From Cyclospora cayetanensis (Eukaryota > Apicomplexa > Conoidasida > Eucoccidiorida > Eimeriidae): DNA of 64,000 bases. The notes under the pieces are model-generated. The model did not search any database and was not told where the DNA came from. It saw only the letters and a program-made list of their open reading frames with translations. The stretch is from positions 186,001 through 250,000 of the forward strand of contig NW_020312258.1 in assembly GCF_002999335.1 (NCBI RefSeq), read 5' to 3'. The translations under genes were made by a program, and so were the position numbers. Of this stretch, positions 12,453-23,403 are shown in pieces (position 1 is the first letter of the stretch; the number at the start of each line of letters is the position of its first letter).

Positions 12453-14028
12453 GGTAGTAGCCAACCACAAAAAGTCAAGATCTGAATACTTTCGTACACA
12501 TAGAGGTAGTCTCTCTACCACCTCAGGCGCATGGTAAATTTTAGAATCCAGTCCTACGACAGCTGGCTACAGTGTCAACAAATTTCTGTTTGGTGTGTGT
12601 CTGTTCTCGGCCAAACACATGAGGAAGATGGCTGCTGGCAAGAACTCTAATTTTTAAAAAAGGAGCAGGATCTTGTAATTTTTAGAGGCTTTGTAAAGGG
12701 GGAAACGCTCCTAGTTTTTCATGGCTCCCCTACTTGCCACGACTGGTGCCAATAGTGGAGGCCGCGGGATTCAGCGTTGGAGAAAAAAATGCTTTCCGCT
12801 AACTTTTCATGCCCCAAAAGTATTAGGCATTTCAAATATGTCATCTATGGGGTGTTTGTGATACGTGTTACCTTTGAATGACTTGTGCACATTCCCTCTC
12901 CCATAGATGCACGTGGGCTGCCCTGTGCTCGTGGCTTGAACAGTCAGTGCTATTCACGTTAAAGCACAGCCACATCTGTCGGACCTACATGACAAAATTA
13001 ATGGCCTGCAAAGGTGACAGTCGGACGGCAAAGAAACCAATGGTCTCGAAGGCTCGGCTCGTCTCCTGCCACAGGCAGCGCGACCGAGGTCACCGGGTGA
13101 CTGTGGGGCAGGGGAGGCTGGAAGAGCTGGCGGGTATCGCTTGGCGAACGCGCATTAACATACTCTCCTCCAAAATAAAAATTCAGCATGCTCGGACAGT
13201 ATAGTGACTATATTGCTTCGAAGCGTGCTGTTTGTGTTGGGCGCGTACTCGGCCACTGCTTAGGATTCCTCATTTGTAATACCGGTGGCCTAGTTTTAGC
13301 ATCAAAATAATTTAGGCGTCAAAAAGATGTTCATGAATCAAATTTGAGTCCCAGCACCAATTGTTCAAATTTGCATTCAGCGCTCCGTCCTCTTTGAAGA
13401 CGCTTGATGCATCTGAACAATTCCTTAAAGCTGGTGGAACCTCGTGGAAACTCTGCCGATACATGTGCGCTCCCTAGCAGCACGAGCCATCGCGCCCTTT
13501 CAGAGCCTTCATACCTGAAGATGATAGGCCTTCTGACATTTTGTCGCTTTCGTCTCCCCTGAGAAGCGCCAGGCAGCCTGACCGGAAGAGTACAAAGGGT
13601 GACAATTGGGCGGTCATGCAGAGACGTAATGTGCAACCCACAAGCCGCCACCGATACGGATTACCTTAATGCGTCGAAGGGGTTGTGCTGACCTAGGGCA
13701 CCTAGCCTTGTAGTCACACTGCCAACCTGTCAGTTGACACTGTCACCACCTAAACCATTAAATCAGAAGTCATTACCGCCAGGGCCAAATATAGTTTTCT
13801 TGGTCAGCTCGAGTCTGTGGTGGTAGCTATCCAACTGTGCATTCGGAAACCAGCCTACTGACCGGACCCGGCTCGACAGGCTCCCCCTTGTATGTCCAGT
13901 ACACGACCATAGTTCAAAAACAGCCATCGTAAGAGTATCTGCTCTGGCATGTGGAGCCGTATATTCTCCATCACGAGGCAGTAACCATGTAGTGTCTTTC
14001 ACCACCAGAAAGCCTACACAGAAGCATT
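12453..14028. other. Intergenic spacer upstream of the MNS1-like gene
   Basis: About 1.6 kb between two minus-strand genes. It must hold the MNS1-like 5' UTR and promoter and the 3' UTR of the next gene. Only short, low-quality ORFs occur. I see no repeat or RNA gene. Confidence 0.55.
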
Positions 14029-17000
14029 CTATTGGGCAGGCAGAACAGAAGCGCGGGCTGTCTCGCACAATTGTATGATTGGGTGTGACATGCGAGAGAA
14101 AATGGACTCCAGCAGCGCATGGATAGCACTTTCCTCTGGATGGTGAACAGGCTCCTCAGCTGCCTCTGCTGCATTGGAGCCGTCACTGCCTCCACAGATC
14201 GGGCGAACGGGGCCGGTACACGGCGCCGACTGATGTATGGTAGATCGCACGAAGTCCACCAATTCGAGTCCTACATCCTCTTCCCTTGCAATAGTCAGTG
14301 CGTCATCGAAATAAAAGGATGTAGCAACATCAGCGGTTTCAGACCCTTCCCTCTTCGCGTGCGGGCTGCTAGGGGGCGGTCGCCGCTGGCAGTGCGAATG
14401 GCGGCTGTGGCTGCCGTTCCACGGACGACAGCCTTCGCAGCAGCAACAACACGTCAGAGGCCGAGCGCGCAACAGCAGCAACAGCAGCAGAATTACTGCT
14501 GCCAAGCAGCTGCATAGGGAGCACCGAAGAGTGGGCAACGGCTGCAGCAGGAAACACATGCATGGGCTATCCCGTCGCTCAGCCCCCCTTGTCCCCGCTA
14601 AACTGCACTCGGTCAAGTTTATGCGCGTAACAGCAAGCATTAGTGGTGGCCTCTCGACTAGATTGCAGCTAACATGCGCTTTACGGAGGGGGGAAGGGGC
14701 ATACACGCACAACCGCAGGAGTAAACGATGAAAGTGGGGGGTCGCATAGCGATGTACCTGAAGCGGCTGAAAGGTTTCGCAGAGCTCTGTGACCAGACGA
14801 ATGAAGCCATTAGCCGAAGGCGGCAGACTGCGTAGAATCCCCTTGAGCAACTGCTGCTGTCGCCTTTTCCACAGCTCGGTTGGCTCAATCTCGTCGCCTG
14901 ACTCCCCGTCCAAGCACGACATGCTATCGGATTCATCCCCTGGGTTGGCTTTTCTGGCGTGCATGCTCCGCGACCCCCCTTCTCCCGGAACCGCTGCCCG
15001 ATTCAGAGGCTCCTCGCTCTCCGAGTGGTTGGCAGCGGCCTCTTCAGCAGCAGGCGCGGCCCCCTCGCACGCGCACGTGCAGAAGCGGCGATGGTAAGTC
15101 TGCAGAAATCTGGCGGAGGCATCGGTGCAGCAGGATGACAATAAGTCGAATGCAATCACGACGTCTGAGAGGCGCATGTAACCCACCTGCACCTCGGCAG
15201 CGGAATCCGCAGGGGATGGCGTGGGGTCTAGCGGCTCCGTGGCGGGCTTCAGGATGCTTCGCAGCTCGCCTGCTCCCCCGCTGCGAGCATGACTGCCAGC
15301 AGGAGGGGCACCAGATAATGCCGCTTGGCGCTCTGTAGTATGGCGTTCTGTGTTACTGTAAAACCGCAGCCCGTCGTCCTCGTCCTGCATATTCAAAAAG
15401 TGCTTGAAGAAGCACACAGCCGAGTCCCCATCCAGCGCTCCGTCCGCGCCGTCATCGTCATCGTCTGCAAAGCGCACTCGTGTGCTGCGCGATCTTAAGG
15501 GGTGCTCAGTCGGCCGTGTGTTTGCTGTGGCGGGGAGGCTGGGCGGACTCGCTTCACGCCGGTGCCCTTGCGGCTGCTTTTCTGATCCCACTAGAGCCTC
15601 TTCAAGTTTGCTCGAACACGCACGCGAGCATCGCGCCAAGCAGGGAGCCACTGCCTCCCTCTGCACAACAGGGAGTGTGGGGGTAAGTCCGGGCTCGGCG
15701 GGATCGGTGGCTCCTGTACGACTGGGACTGCACGATGCGTTGCGTCCAAGAAGGGCCTCATCGACGCATGCACTTGCACCTTCAGGAGTACTCGAGGCAG
15801 AACCATAGTCCAGCATCAAGAAGGAGGGGCTGCTCGTGACTGCGCTGCCCCTGCTCGCCGAGGCACCGCCAACGCGCGCTGCTACAGCAGCAGCAGCCTT
15901 CTCTTCCTGCGCGGAAGCCTCACGCCCCTGCTGACTGTCTACACTTTTAGGAGGCGTTTCATCTGTGCTGCTCTCGTCATCGTCTTCGACAGTCACAGGC
16001 ACGCGAAACGTGTCCAACTCCAAGCTGCCGAACTGCTTGGTAAAGTCTCTGCTGGACGGCTTGGTGGAAGAAGAAATGCCGAACGTCTGCCGCTCCAGAA
16101 GCGGCTCCACCAAGCTCCCCGCGCCTTCGTCCACGAGGTCCTCCATCCCGATGGCAGCCCCTACAGAACCACCCGCATTCCGACCAAGCTGCCTGTCAAG
16201 CAGGCCAGTTGCTGCAGAGGCATCAGGCAGCTTGGAGTCTCCCGCCTGAGGCTCCTCAGTCGCACACGGCGGCATCTCCCCCTCGGCGGGGTGCAACTCC
16301 GACAAGCCATGCGGATGCGGGATGTAGGCAGCCTTCCGCTGCAGCGCATCCCCGATCCACTCCTTGATGCCTGGCCTGGAGTACATAGGCTCTTCGTCCA
16401 AAAGACGCAGCAGCTGCTGCTGCCGGTTACAGCAGCGGCTGCAGCAAAACTGCACGAGCTCATCCTCCGAAAGCGCCTTGCTGCCCCCCCGAAAGTCTAA
16501 AGTCCACCGCCACAGGGCTGCGCGTCGTCTGAGAAGCAGCACAAGGCAGCAGCAACGCAAAAGAATGCAAGATGGGATCAAACGTCGAAAAACAAACCTC
16601 CACAACGTCCCCCTGCCCCCCCGCGCCTCCCCAACCCCCCAGGCAACAAGCGCTGCGCCAGCGAACTGCCAGGCCCCTTCGTTCCCTCCCTTCCAACACC
16701 CCCAAATCCTGTCCAATCAACACTGCACGCTTACTTTTCGGGTGTCGCGACATTGCGCCTCCCACAGAAGACAAAGCCACAGCACTGCGCGGCGTGCCTC
16801 TCCACGGCAAGGTCCCTCAGTTCTGACGGTTTGAGGAAAACTAAGAGGGAAGCCGCGATGTAGGCAAAGTGCTCCATACATTGTACACATGACACCCACG
16901 CCGTTACAGGCCTGCTTTCATCTTCGACACTCGGTGCTGTCTGTGAGTCCGCGGAGCATCCTTCATTCGCTGGCATTGAATCCACCGTGCTCGTTCGGGA

Positions 17001-17671
17001 GGAGGCACTGCTGCAGCTGCCGTTGGCACCAGTACCAACCTGCGCTGCTTCTCCACCACCAGCTGGGGAGGGGCCTACAGCCTCAGTACTCGCCAACGGC
17101 AAGCCGAGAGAACAACCATCCGGACAGGCCGAGTCATGCCCCATCCACCCCGAAGTCGGAGGCTCATGCTTGGAGCGTCGCTGCCATAACACGTGATCGA
17201 GGGTGGCCAGCTTGCCGCTCAGGAGAGGATCCTGTTGCAGCAGTTTCGAGAGCAGAGGACACGTCAGGTAGCGCCGCATGAGGCTCGGGAGATCGCCGAC
17301 CACTCCTGGATCCGACCCTTTGCTGCAGACACCACTCGAAACAGCCCCTCCGGCAGCCGCCACTGCTGCGGGAGACGATGGCTGGGAACCACCACTAGCC
17401 CCCCCCAACGAGCTGGAAGGAGGAAGTCCACCAACACGCAAATCCAACAACTGACTTTGAATCCAAAAACGCGCAGAGGTGCACCGGGCTCTGTACTCCA
17501 GCAACGCTTCTGTGCATCCACATAGACACATACAGACATACGTACACATATACACATATATATATGAATATACATGCATATGCATATACGTAGACATATA
17601 CATATACGTAGACATATACATAGACGTAGACATATATATATATATACGTGGACATGTAGATATACGTAGAC

Positions 17672-17709
<38 letters not shown>

Positions 17710-18830
17710 GTAGACACATACATATACGTAGACATATGCATATACGTAGACATACATGTACGTAGACACATACATATACGTAGACATGTAGATATACGTA
17801 AACATGTACATATACGTAGACATATACAGATACATAAATACAGACAATGCAGGGCACGGCCAAAGTGCTCCGCTTTCCAGACGCTTAAGGAGGCCCCCCT
17901 CCCCCCGCCGCTCAGACATGTTTTATGCTGCGCTTCACCCTCAGCGTCGATCGTCCCTAGCAAACAAGTAGCACGTTTTCCCCAGCATCGTAAGACAAGG
18001 GCAAGCACCAAAAGAACGCAAAGAAGGCTAGCAGAGCTTGGTGCGCCCGTTTAGGCCTGTTGCAGGCATGAGCAACGGAGGGGCAGCACCCTGCCTGAGA
18101 AGAGCATGCATTCTCACTAGCGCGTTCGTCAGAAAGGCTCTGTATGTCCTGTGCATTGGACTGCTCGGCCTGCTGTTCCCGCAGGCGGCGCCTAACCCAC
18201 AGAGGCCCATGGTGTGCAGAGCCCTCTGCAGAGAGCTCTCCGCTTTCCTCCATCCGGAGGACGGACTGCACACTGCCACCGATGTGGGGTGTACAGCCTC
18301 CAAATGAACCGAAGGGCCTTTCCACCACGGCAGCTGAAAGTCACTGCAAATACACCCCCACGCAGGGGGGAGATGCCGAAGAAGCGGATATTCTCGCCGC
18401 TTTTGTGAGGCTTGCGGGATCAGACACTCTGCCTAATGCGGCCCACGGAGGCACACTTCCGAGGATGCCCCAGAGAGCTGCTGGGACCACAGGCAAAGCT
18501 AACTTGAAATAGACACAGAAGTACGCGACGGAGATCTTATGGAACGATGCAGCAGTCAAAAATGCGCCGCTCCGTGTTTTTGTGCACCGTAGGTCTATGC
18601 AACGCGGCGCAGTGTATCTGCTGAGGCCCACGAGGGTTGCCTTCGGCAGCCAAAGCCACCATCAGGTTTTAAAACCTGCGGTCTGATAACTCTTTTCTCC
18701 CGGGGAATGACGAAGAGGTTTCCAAATACAACAGACTCCGCACCTGCCGTGTTGGCCGCTGCGACCAGCGCCAGCGCAGCACCGGCCTTTTCCTTCCCGA
18801 CTCTCCCCTCTCGCTGGAAGACCTGTACAA
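14029..18830 (-). CDS. Large hypothetical protein, multi-exon, family not recognised
   Basis: A chain of minus-strand exons reads as one gene. Candidates are about 18820-18673 (begins VFQREGRVGKEK), about 18485-18350, about 18315-18075 (contains HRTYRAFLTNALVRMHALL), about 17518-16790 (begins after the acceptor as ALLEYRARCTSARFWIQ), about 16480-14755, and a last exon ending at the stop at 14029. The 16480-14755 exon starts KALSEDELVQFCC and mixes helical segments with Asp- and Ser-rich linkers, including a DDDDD run and the block FFKHFLNMQDEDDGL. The last exon includes ATSFYFDDALTIAREEDVG and ends CETARASVLPAQ. Hydrophobic helices near RTYRAFLTNAL and FAYIAASLLVFL could be buried helices of a repeat fold. 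I cannot name a domain. The 5' end is unresolved, and an additional upstream exon near 18960-19150 is possible. Confidence 0.55.
17523..17850. repeat. ATACGTAGACAT minisatellite in an intron
   Basis: Imperfect tandem units of roughly 12-18 bp built on ACATATACGTAG, plus a pure TA run near 17685-17708. It fills the intron just upstream of the acceptor near 17520 of the minus-strand gene, where its sense strand is UG/UA-rich. Confidence 0.8.
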
Positions 18831-19736
18831 GAAGAGTAAGCTTAAATTCACTTGCCCAATAACAAAAAATGCAGTTTGGGCCGTTTCATCAGAACAACTG
18901 GAGGTCTGGAAGGGTCAGCTTGCCCCACGCCAAAAATGCACACGCCGCAGTACTGCGGAAGTGCCGGCTGAACAAAAACACGAGATATCTTAGGTTTCCC
19001 TTTGCCGAGACGTTTTTTGCTTTTCAGAGCGTGAGTCTGTCGGATTGAGCTGCGTGTAGCTGTTGCCGGGGCTGCGCGCAGCCCCACGACAGCAGTAGCA
19101 ACAGCAGCAGCAGCATCCGCAGAGGGTCGCTCCTCTTCCTCGTGTACATGAAGTGCGAAAAACTTGTGGGAAGCCTTCAAATGTATGCACTACGTGTCTT
19201 CCGCTCTCCTGAGGCGTGGTTCTCTCCTATCGCTGCTCCCTGCCCCCTGCCAAAATGGTTCGTTGACTGTCACCCATTCGTGTTCTATCCTGACGTGCAG
19301 TCTCTGCCTCTCAGTCCCTCATTAGAGAATTGCGCTCTAAAAACCTGCATCTTCATGCTCCTCATCATGGGTTGTGCCTTCAAGCTCTGAAGCACGCCTG
19401 GTTCAACGCAAATTTGCTGAAAGAAGCACTCCCCACAGGGCATTCCATTTCCCATGTAGCGGGGATACCATAGTCATCAGTGACATCTCTCGCCTTCTCT
19501 CGCCTCCGTGTAACGCACTTGGCCAGTCGTAGTGTAGAAGGAAGGCCACTCCTTACGCACACGCTTCACGGGTTAATTCAGAGGTGTGTCGGTGCCATGC
19601 ACAGTGACGCCCTTACAGGGTCTCACCGCAACTTTCCGTGTTCGATTTCAGGGGAATGTACCGGGAGTCAGTAGCCTATGTGCTTCTGCATGTGTGCGTT
19701 GTGGCTTGGTTTCAGTCAGGCCTAGCGTCGCGCATC
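18831..19736. other. Divergent spacer between the hypothetical gene and chaperonin 10
   Basis: This separates a minus-strand from a plus-strand gene, so it should hold both promoters. The minus strand at 18960-19150 has a coding-like stretch (HVHEEEERPSAD, then an Ala/Val-rich part) that may be an upstream exon of the hypothetical gene. A CAG-type triplet run lies at about 19086-19115. A possible 5' UTR intron of the chaperonin gene ends near 19720. Confidence 0.45.
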
Positions 19737-20033
19737 ATGCCACTCTTCGGGCGCTGCGTCGTGGAGAAGCTGCAGCCTGCGACGCTTTCTAAGGGCGGCA
19801 TTTACATCCCATCGAGCGCCACTCAACAGTCTGGCTGCCAGATGGCCAAAGTTGTCGCCGTGTCGCCACCCAAGCAGTCAGGGAACAATTCCGTGTGCGA
19901 GGACTGGGCGAAGTTGCAAGTCGGACAGACCGTGATGGTGCCGGAGTTCGGCGGCATGAAGATCCAGATGGAGGACGAAGAGGTGTTTGTATTTAGAGGA
20001 GAAGATATTCTCGCGATTGTCAAGGATCAGTAA
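19737..20033 (+). CDS. HSP10: Chaperonin 10 (HSP10/GroES family), probably mitochondrial co-chaperonin
   Basis: The protein is 98 aa from the ATG at 19737 to TAA 20031-20033, in one exon; human HSPE1 is 102 aa. The GroES fold signature is clear: MPLFGRCVVEKL corresponds to the first strand (PL.DRV), KGGIYIP leads into the mobile loop that docks on Cpn60, and AKVVAVSPP, GQTVMVPEFGG and EDILAIVKD match the later beta-strand segments. Cpn10 caps the Cpn60 chamber during folding of mitochondrial or plastid proteins. The reading frame stays open upstream, but without an ATG, and a TTTCAG acceptor-like site lies just before the chosen start, so I prefer 19737. The usual Asp of the DRV motif is Gly here. 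No targeting presequence is visible; small mitochondrial Cpn10s often lack a cleaved one. It is convergent with UBA5. Confidence 0.92.
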   Translation: MPLFGRCVVEKLQPATLSKGGIYIPSSATQQSGCQMAKVVAVSPPKQSGNNSVCEDWAKLQVGQTVMVPEFGGMKIQMEDEEVFVFRGEDILAIVKDQ

Positions 20034-20703
20034 ACTCGATGCCACCGGGGGATCACATCGGTCCTCGCTGGTGCGCACTTATCATGACGCCGTACTGGAC
20101 CCCAGCAATTATGTTTTAATCCTGTATTGGATTTAATTGTTTTGCACCGTTTCCCAGACACGAGCCGCCGGCTGTGCTGTGGGAGAGTGGGGGCATCGGA
20201 GTGTGACTTAACAGAGGAAGAGGCGTTCTTTCTCACCGGGTCTTTTGCGGATAGCAGGAACACCCTTTAATGTAGCTTTTCAGTACTCACTTTGCAGGGT
20301 AAAAGCTCATTCGCAAAGTGGGGTGCTACTGCATAGCACAGCAAAATTGTGGCATAGCACAAGTGGCCTGCGCACACTGCCCGCGTCCCTTTAGTTTGAC
20401 CGACGCATTAGACACCGCAGACATCTGCACCCCTCTGCAGGGCATGTCATGACATTTGAACCACACTCTGAGAGAGGCTTCCCTTTTCTACCAGCACGCA
20501 TATATATACTCCATATTTTCTCTTGTAGGCAAATATGTGTGTATATTCGTAAACATATTGCTTATTCGTGTTCAAACAAGGAGTTTTAGGGGTAGATAGA
20601 CGGTTAGAGGCCCCAATCGTACTGCTGCAACTTCGCGCCCTCCAACTGAACGAATGCCAAGTCAGCCTCCCTCAAAATGGAGAATGCAACAGGATGTTCC
20701 AGC
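20034..20703. other. Convergent spacer between chaperonin 10 and UBA5
   Basis: Holds the 3' UTRs of both genes. It is AT-richer than the coding flanks (TATATATA near 20500). A short repeated word, GCATAGCACA, occurs at about 20331-20360. I see no gene. Confidence 0.6.
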
Positions 20704-23403
20704 TCAGCTTTGCAAGGACTTCAGCCTAGCCGCTAAATCATCGACCGATTCAAGACACCCGGTGGCCTTCTCTGAACTTGTTGTTTTGTGGGTTGCTTGC
20801 TCTTGGTTTTGGTCCTCCCCATCTGCCACCAGACTTATTCCGAAAGGATTCTCCTCGTGTAGGGGTTTGTCTGGAGCACTACTCTTCTGCACGGGGGGGA
20901 AGTAATCCTCAACTGTGAGGCTCTTTTCGTTTGCTTCTTTCTGTTCCGCATCAACAAAAGGACTACAGTAGGAACAATCCTATGCGCACAGGGCTTCCAA
21001 ATCCCAATGTTTCCTTCCTGTTGGATGCAAAGTCCTCGGCCTGGTTTAAAAATCAACACTATGCATGTTGGCACTGACCTGTCGTTTGCAGCACCAGACG
21101 TCAGCGCACTGGTCGTTGGGCCGCAGCTGCATAGATGAAAAGAAATCGTGTAGAGACTCCCAGCCAATAAAAGTTGAAGGCCTGCCAAACCCCAGGAGAA
21201 ACTTGAGAGCATTTTGCACCAAAAATCCTGAACGTTCAAGCAGCAAGCAAACAAAAGCTGTTCCCGTGCAACTGCCAGTCAGAGCGCCGCTTGCAACAAG
21301 TAGCTACAGAGGCTAGAAAAAAATCGTGTGACGGCATGCAACATGTATAGAAAGCCAATAGACGAGGAGAAAAGGAGGCAGACAAAAAGGGGCTATGCAG
21401 TCGATCGAGAGGACCCGACAAAGGGATAAACCTTTTTATGTCTCCATCGCAGGGCCACTACTAACCTGCAGTGACCCCCATAGTCGTCGGTAAGGATGCT
21501 GCGCAAACTCCTTCGCGTTTTATCGCGTTTTCGTCTTCATTCGTCGCCACAACGTAAGGCGGGGCGCACTGTACACAATAAACACACCCTCATGTAGCGC
21601 CCAACCGCATCATGCACCCTTACGCACTCCGCATGCTGCGCTATTCCGTAATGTCTTCATATATCGGTATTTCACAGCAGATGCGCACGCCATTTGACCA
21701 ACCTGGAAACATGCGAGAATCCCAGGGATACAAAGCTGCACTTGACCGCTAGTCGCACTTTCACTGACGCCGCTGTTCATCCATGGGATGCCTGAAGGGT
21801 AATTATGAGAAAAAGCGAAGGAGCTGTGCTGCAGTTCGAATACGGACCTATACGCAGATGCACATCTGGTAACGCTGGGTAGGGCAGTGGCCAGCATGAA
21901 AATGGGCATATCCAGCATCGTGCATGCAGACTTGAAGATTGGACCCACGACAGGAGTACAGGATATGTAAAAGCACAACAAGGAGGACAGGCAAACACCC
22001 AATTTCCACAGATATAAGCGCTGAGCGGTCCTCAGAGGACCAGGTTAGTAGCCTCCTTTGGGACACCCGCACGGGAAGGAATGCAGGCAGTTTTAAACGT
22101 ATCCATTCACAGGCGTATTGTGCAGTCACGTGCCAAACAGTTGCTGTTCAGAGGACATCGTGAACTGCTTTCAAGAGCGAGATGGGCGACAAGCAGGCGG
22201 AAGGCTATGTTTTGTGGTGCTCAGAGAAATGTGGGTTTCACAGCTACAGGAACGCGAGTGGGTACTCTGATAATCCCTCGTACCGGCTTCATTACAGGCC
22301 TGGCTGATTGTGATGCGAGCTGCATAGTTGTCAACACAGCTCAACACCAAGTCAACCGGATGGCTCCCTGGGCAGTGTAGTTTACGACTTCGTACGGATC
22401 TGTTTGCCTCGCCACCCTCGCCTTGTTGTTGCTGGGCCATTGATCCCTTCCCGTTCAAAATACGTGATAGGAAAAGGTCGAAGTCCTTGCAAATGTTTGC
22501 GTTGTGAGTCTCCAACTCCACGTCCGGATTCACGAAGGCGAGAGTCCGCCGTGCAGCCTGAGAATTGAAAATGGAGGTGATCACCTTGGGATGAGAAGTC
22601 AAAGTGCCACCCGTTCAAATCCAAAAACCGGACAACACAGTAGGTATTCAAAGACAATCGGACCAAGGCCCTTATTTCTCCTGTAAGTGCGCTGTTTATC
22701 TTACCTCGACCTTGGTGAGCCCAACATCCTTGGGAGTGAAGAAGAGGCGGTTCATATTCGAAAGCTCGACACAGTCGAAGTCAAAAAGAATCAACTTGCC
22801 CACACCGCAGCGAACAAGCATTTCGGCAGCTACTGAGCCCACGCCGCCCACGCCCACCAACAAAACAGCCTTTTTTGTTATGGCCTTGTAGTCTTGAACA
22901 ACGCCCATCCTAAATACAGCGAGGCGCAATGAAGAATATGGATGAGTCAAGAAAAGCAGAACAGAAGCGTTAATGACAACACATGACAAACAAGTAAAGG
23001 CGCATACATATATATGCATTCAAGTACGTCTGTAGTACTTGTGGCTTCAGCGAATTATTTGCACAGCATGGGGAAAAGAAGGAATACAAAAAGGGCCAAG
23101 ACAATGAAAGAGTCGTATATGGAGGAACATTAATCGTGGCATGGAACGCTCCGTTATATGCACTGCTTTTCTGATATTCAGTCTAACCCGCTGCACGCGC
23201 AAGCATGTAGATACATCTATTCGACGATGCACACCTCCATTCTAGCCAAAAGCATGGTCCTGTTCTTGCAGCTGCAGAAACGCCCATGTGTATCTGAGCT
23301 ATACTCAAAACAATCATATGCAAAAGTTTCTGTATTTAGAAGCTCACCGCTGTAGAGCCATAAGCCGCGAGTAGGGGTTATCTGCGCGGACCTCAGCGCT
23401 CAT
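20704..23403 (-). CDS. UBA5: UBA5, E1-like UFM1-activating enzyme
   Basis: Seven exons join in phase: 23403-23348, 22909-22705, 22557-22284, 21791-21703, 21568-21466, 21227-21079 and 20940-20704. They total 1,113 nt, 370 aa; human UBA5 is 404 aa. UBA5 adenylates UFM1, loads it on its own cysteine and passes it to UFC1. Visible landmarks in order: [13 protein letters not shown] at the N-terminus; nucleotide-binding [28 protein letters not shown]; zinc ligands CFQC (the CFxC pair) and the later QCADVWC pair; the catalytic cysteine in [14 protein letters not shown]; the helix [10 protein letters not shown]; the UFM1-interacting LIR-like motif [10 protein letters not shown] (human EDNEWGIELV); and the C-terminal UFC1-binding helix [13 protein letters not shown]. 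All catalytic, metal and partner-binding elements are present, so the enzyme should be functional. Exon 7 uses the acceptor at 20941 because the upstream AG gives a stop. Confidence 0.96.

Noticed and set aside
19043..19115. Tiny minus-strand ORF starting with a Leu run like a signal peptide
   Set aside because: It arises from a CAG/CTG triplet run and stops after about 30 codons.
22600..22640. GTTCAAATCC word resembling a tRNA B-box
   Set aside because: It lies in a UBA5 intron with no matching acceptor stem or A-box at the right distance.
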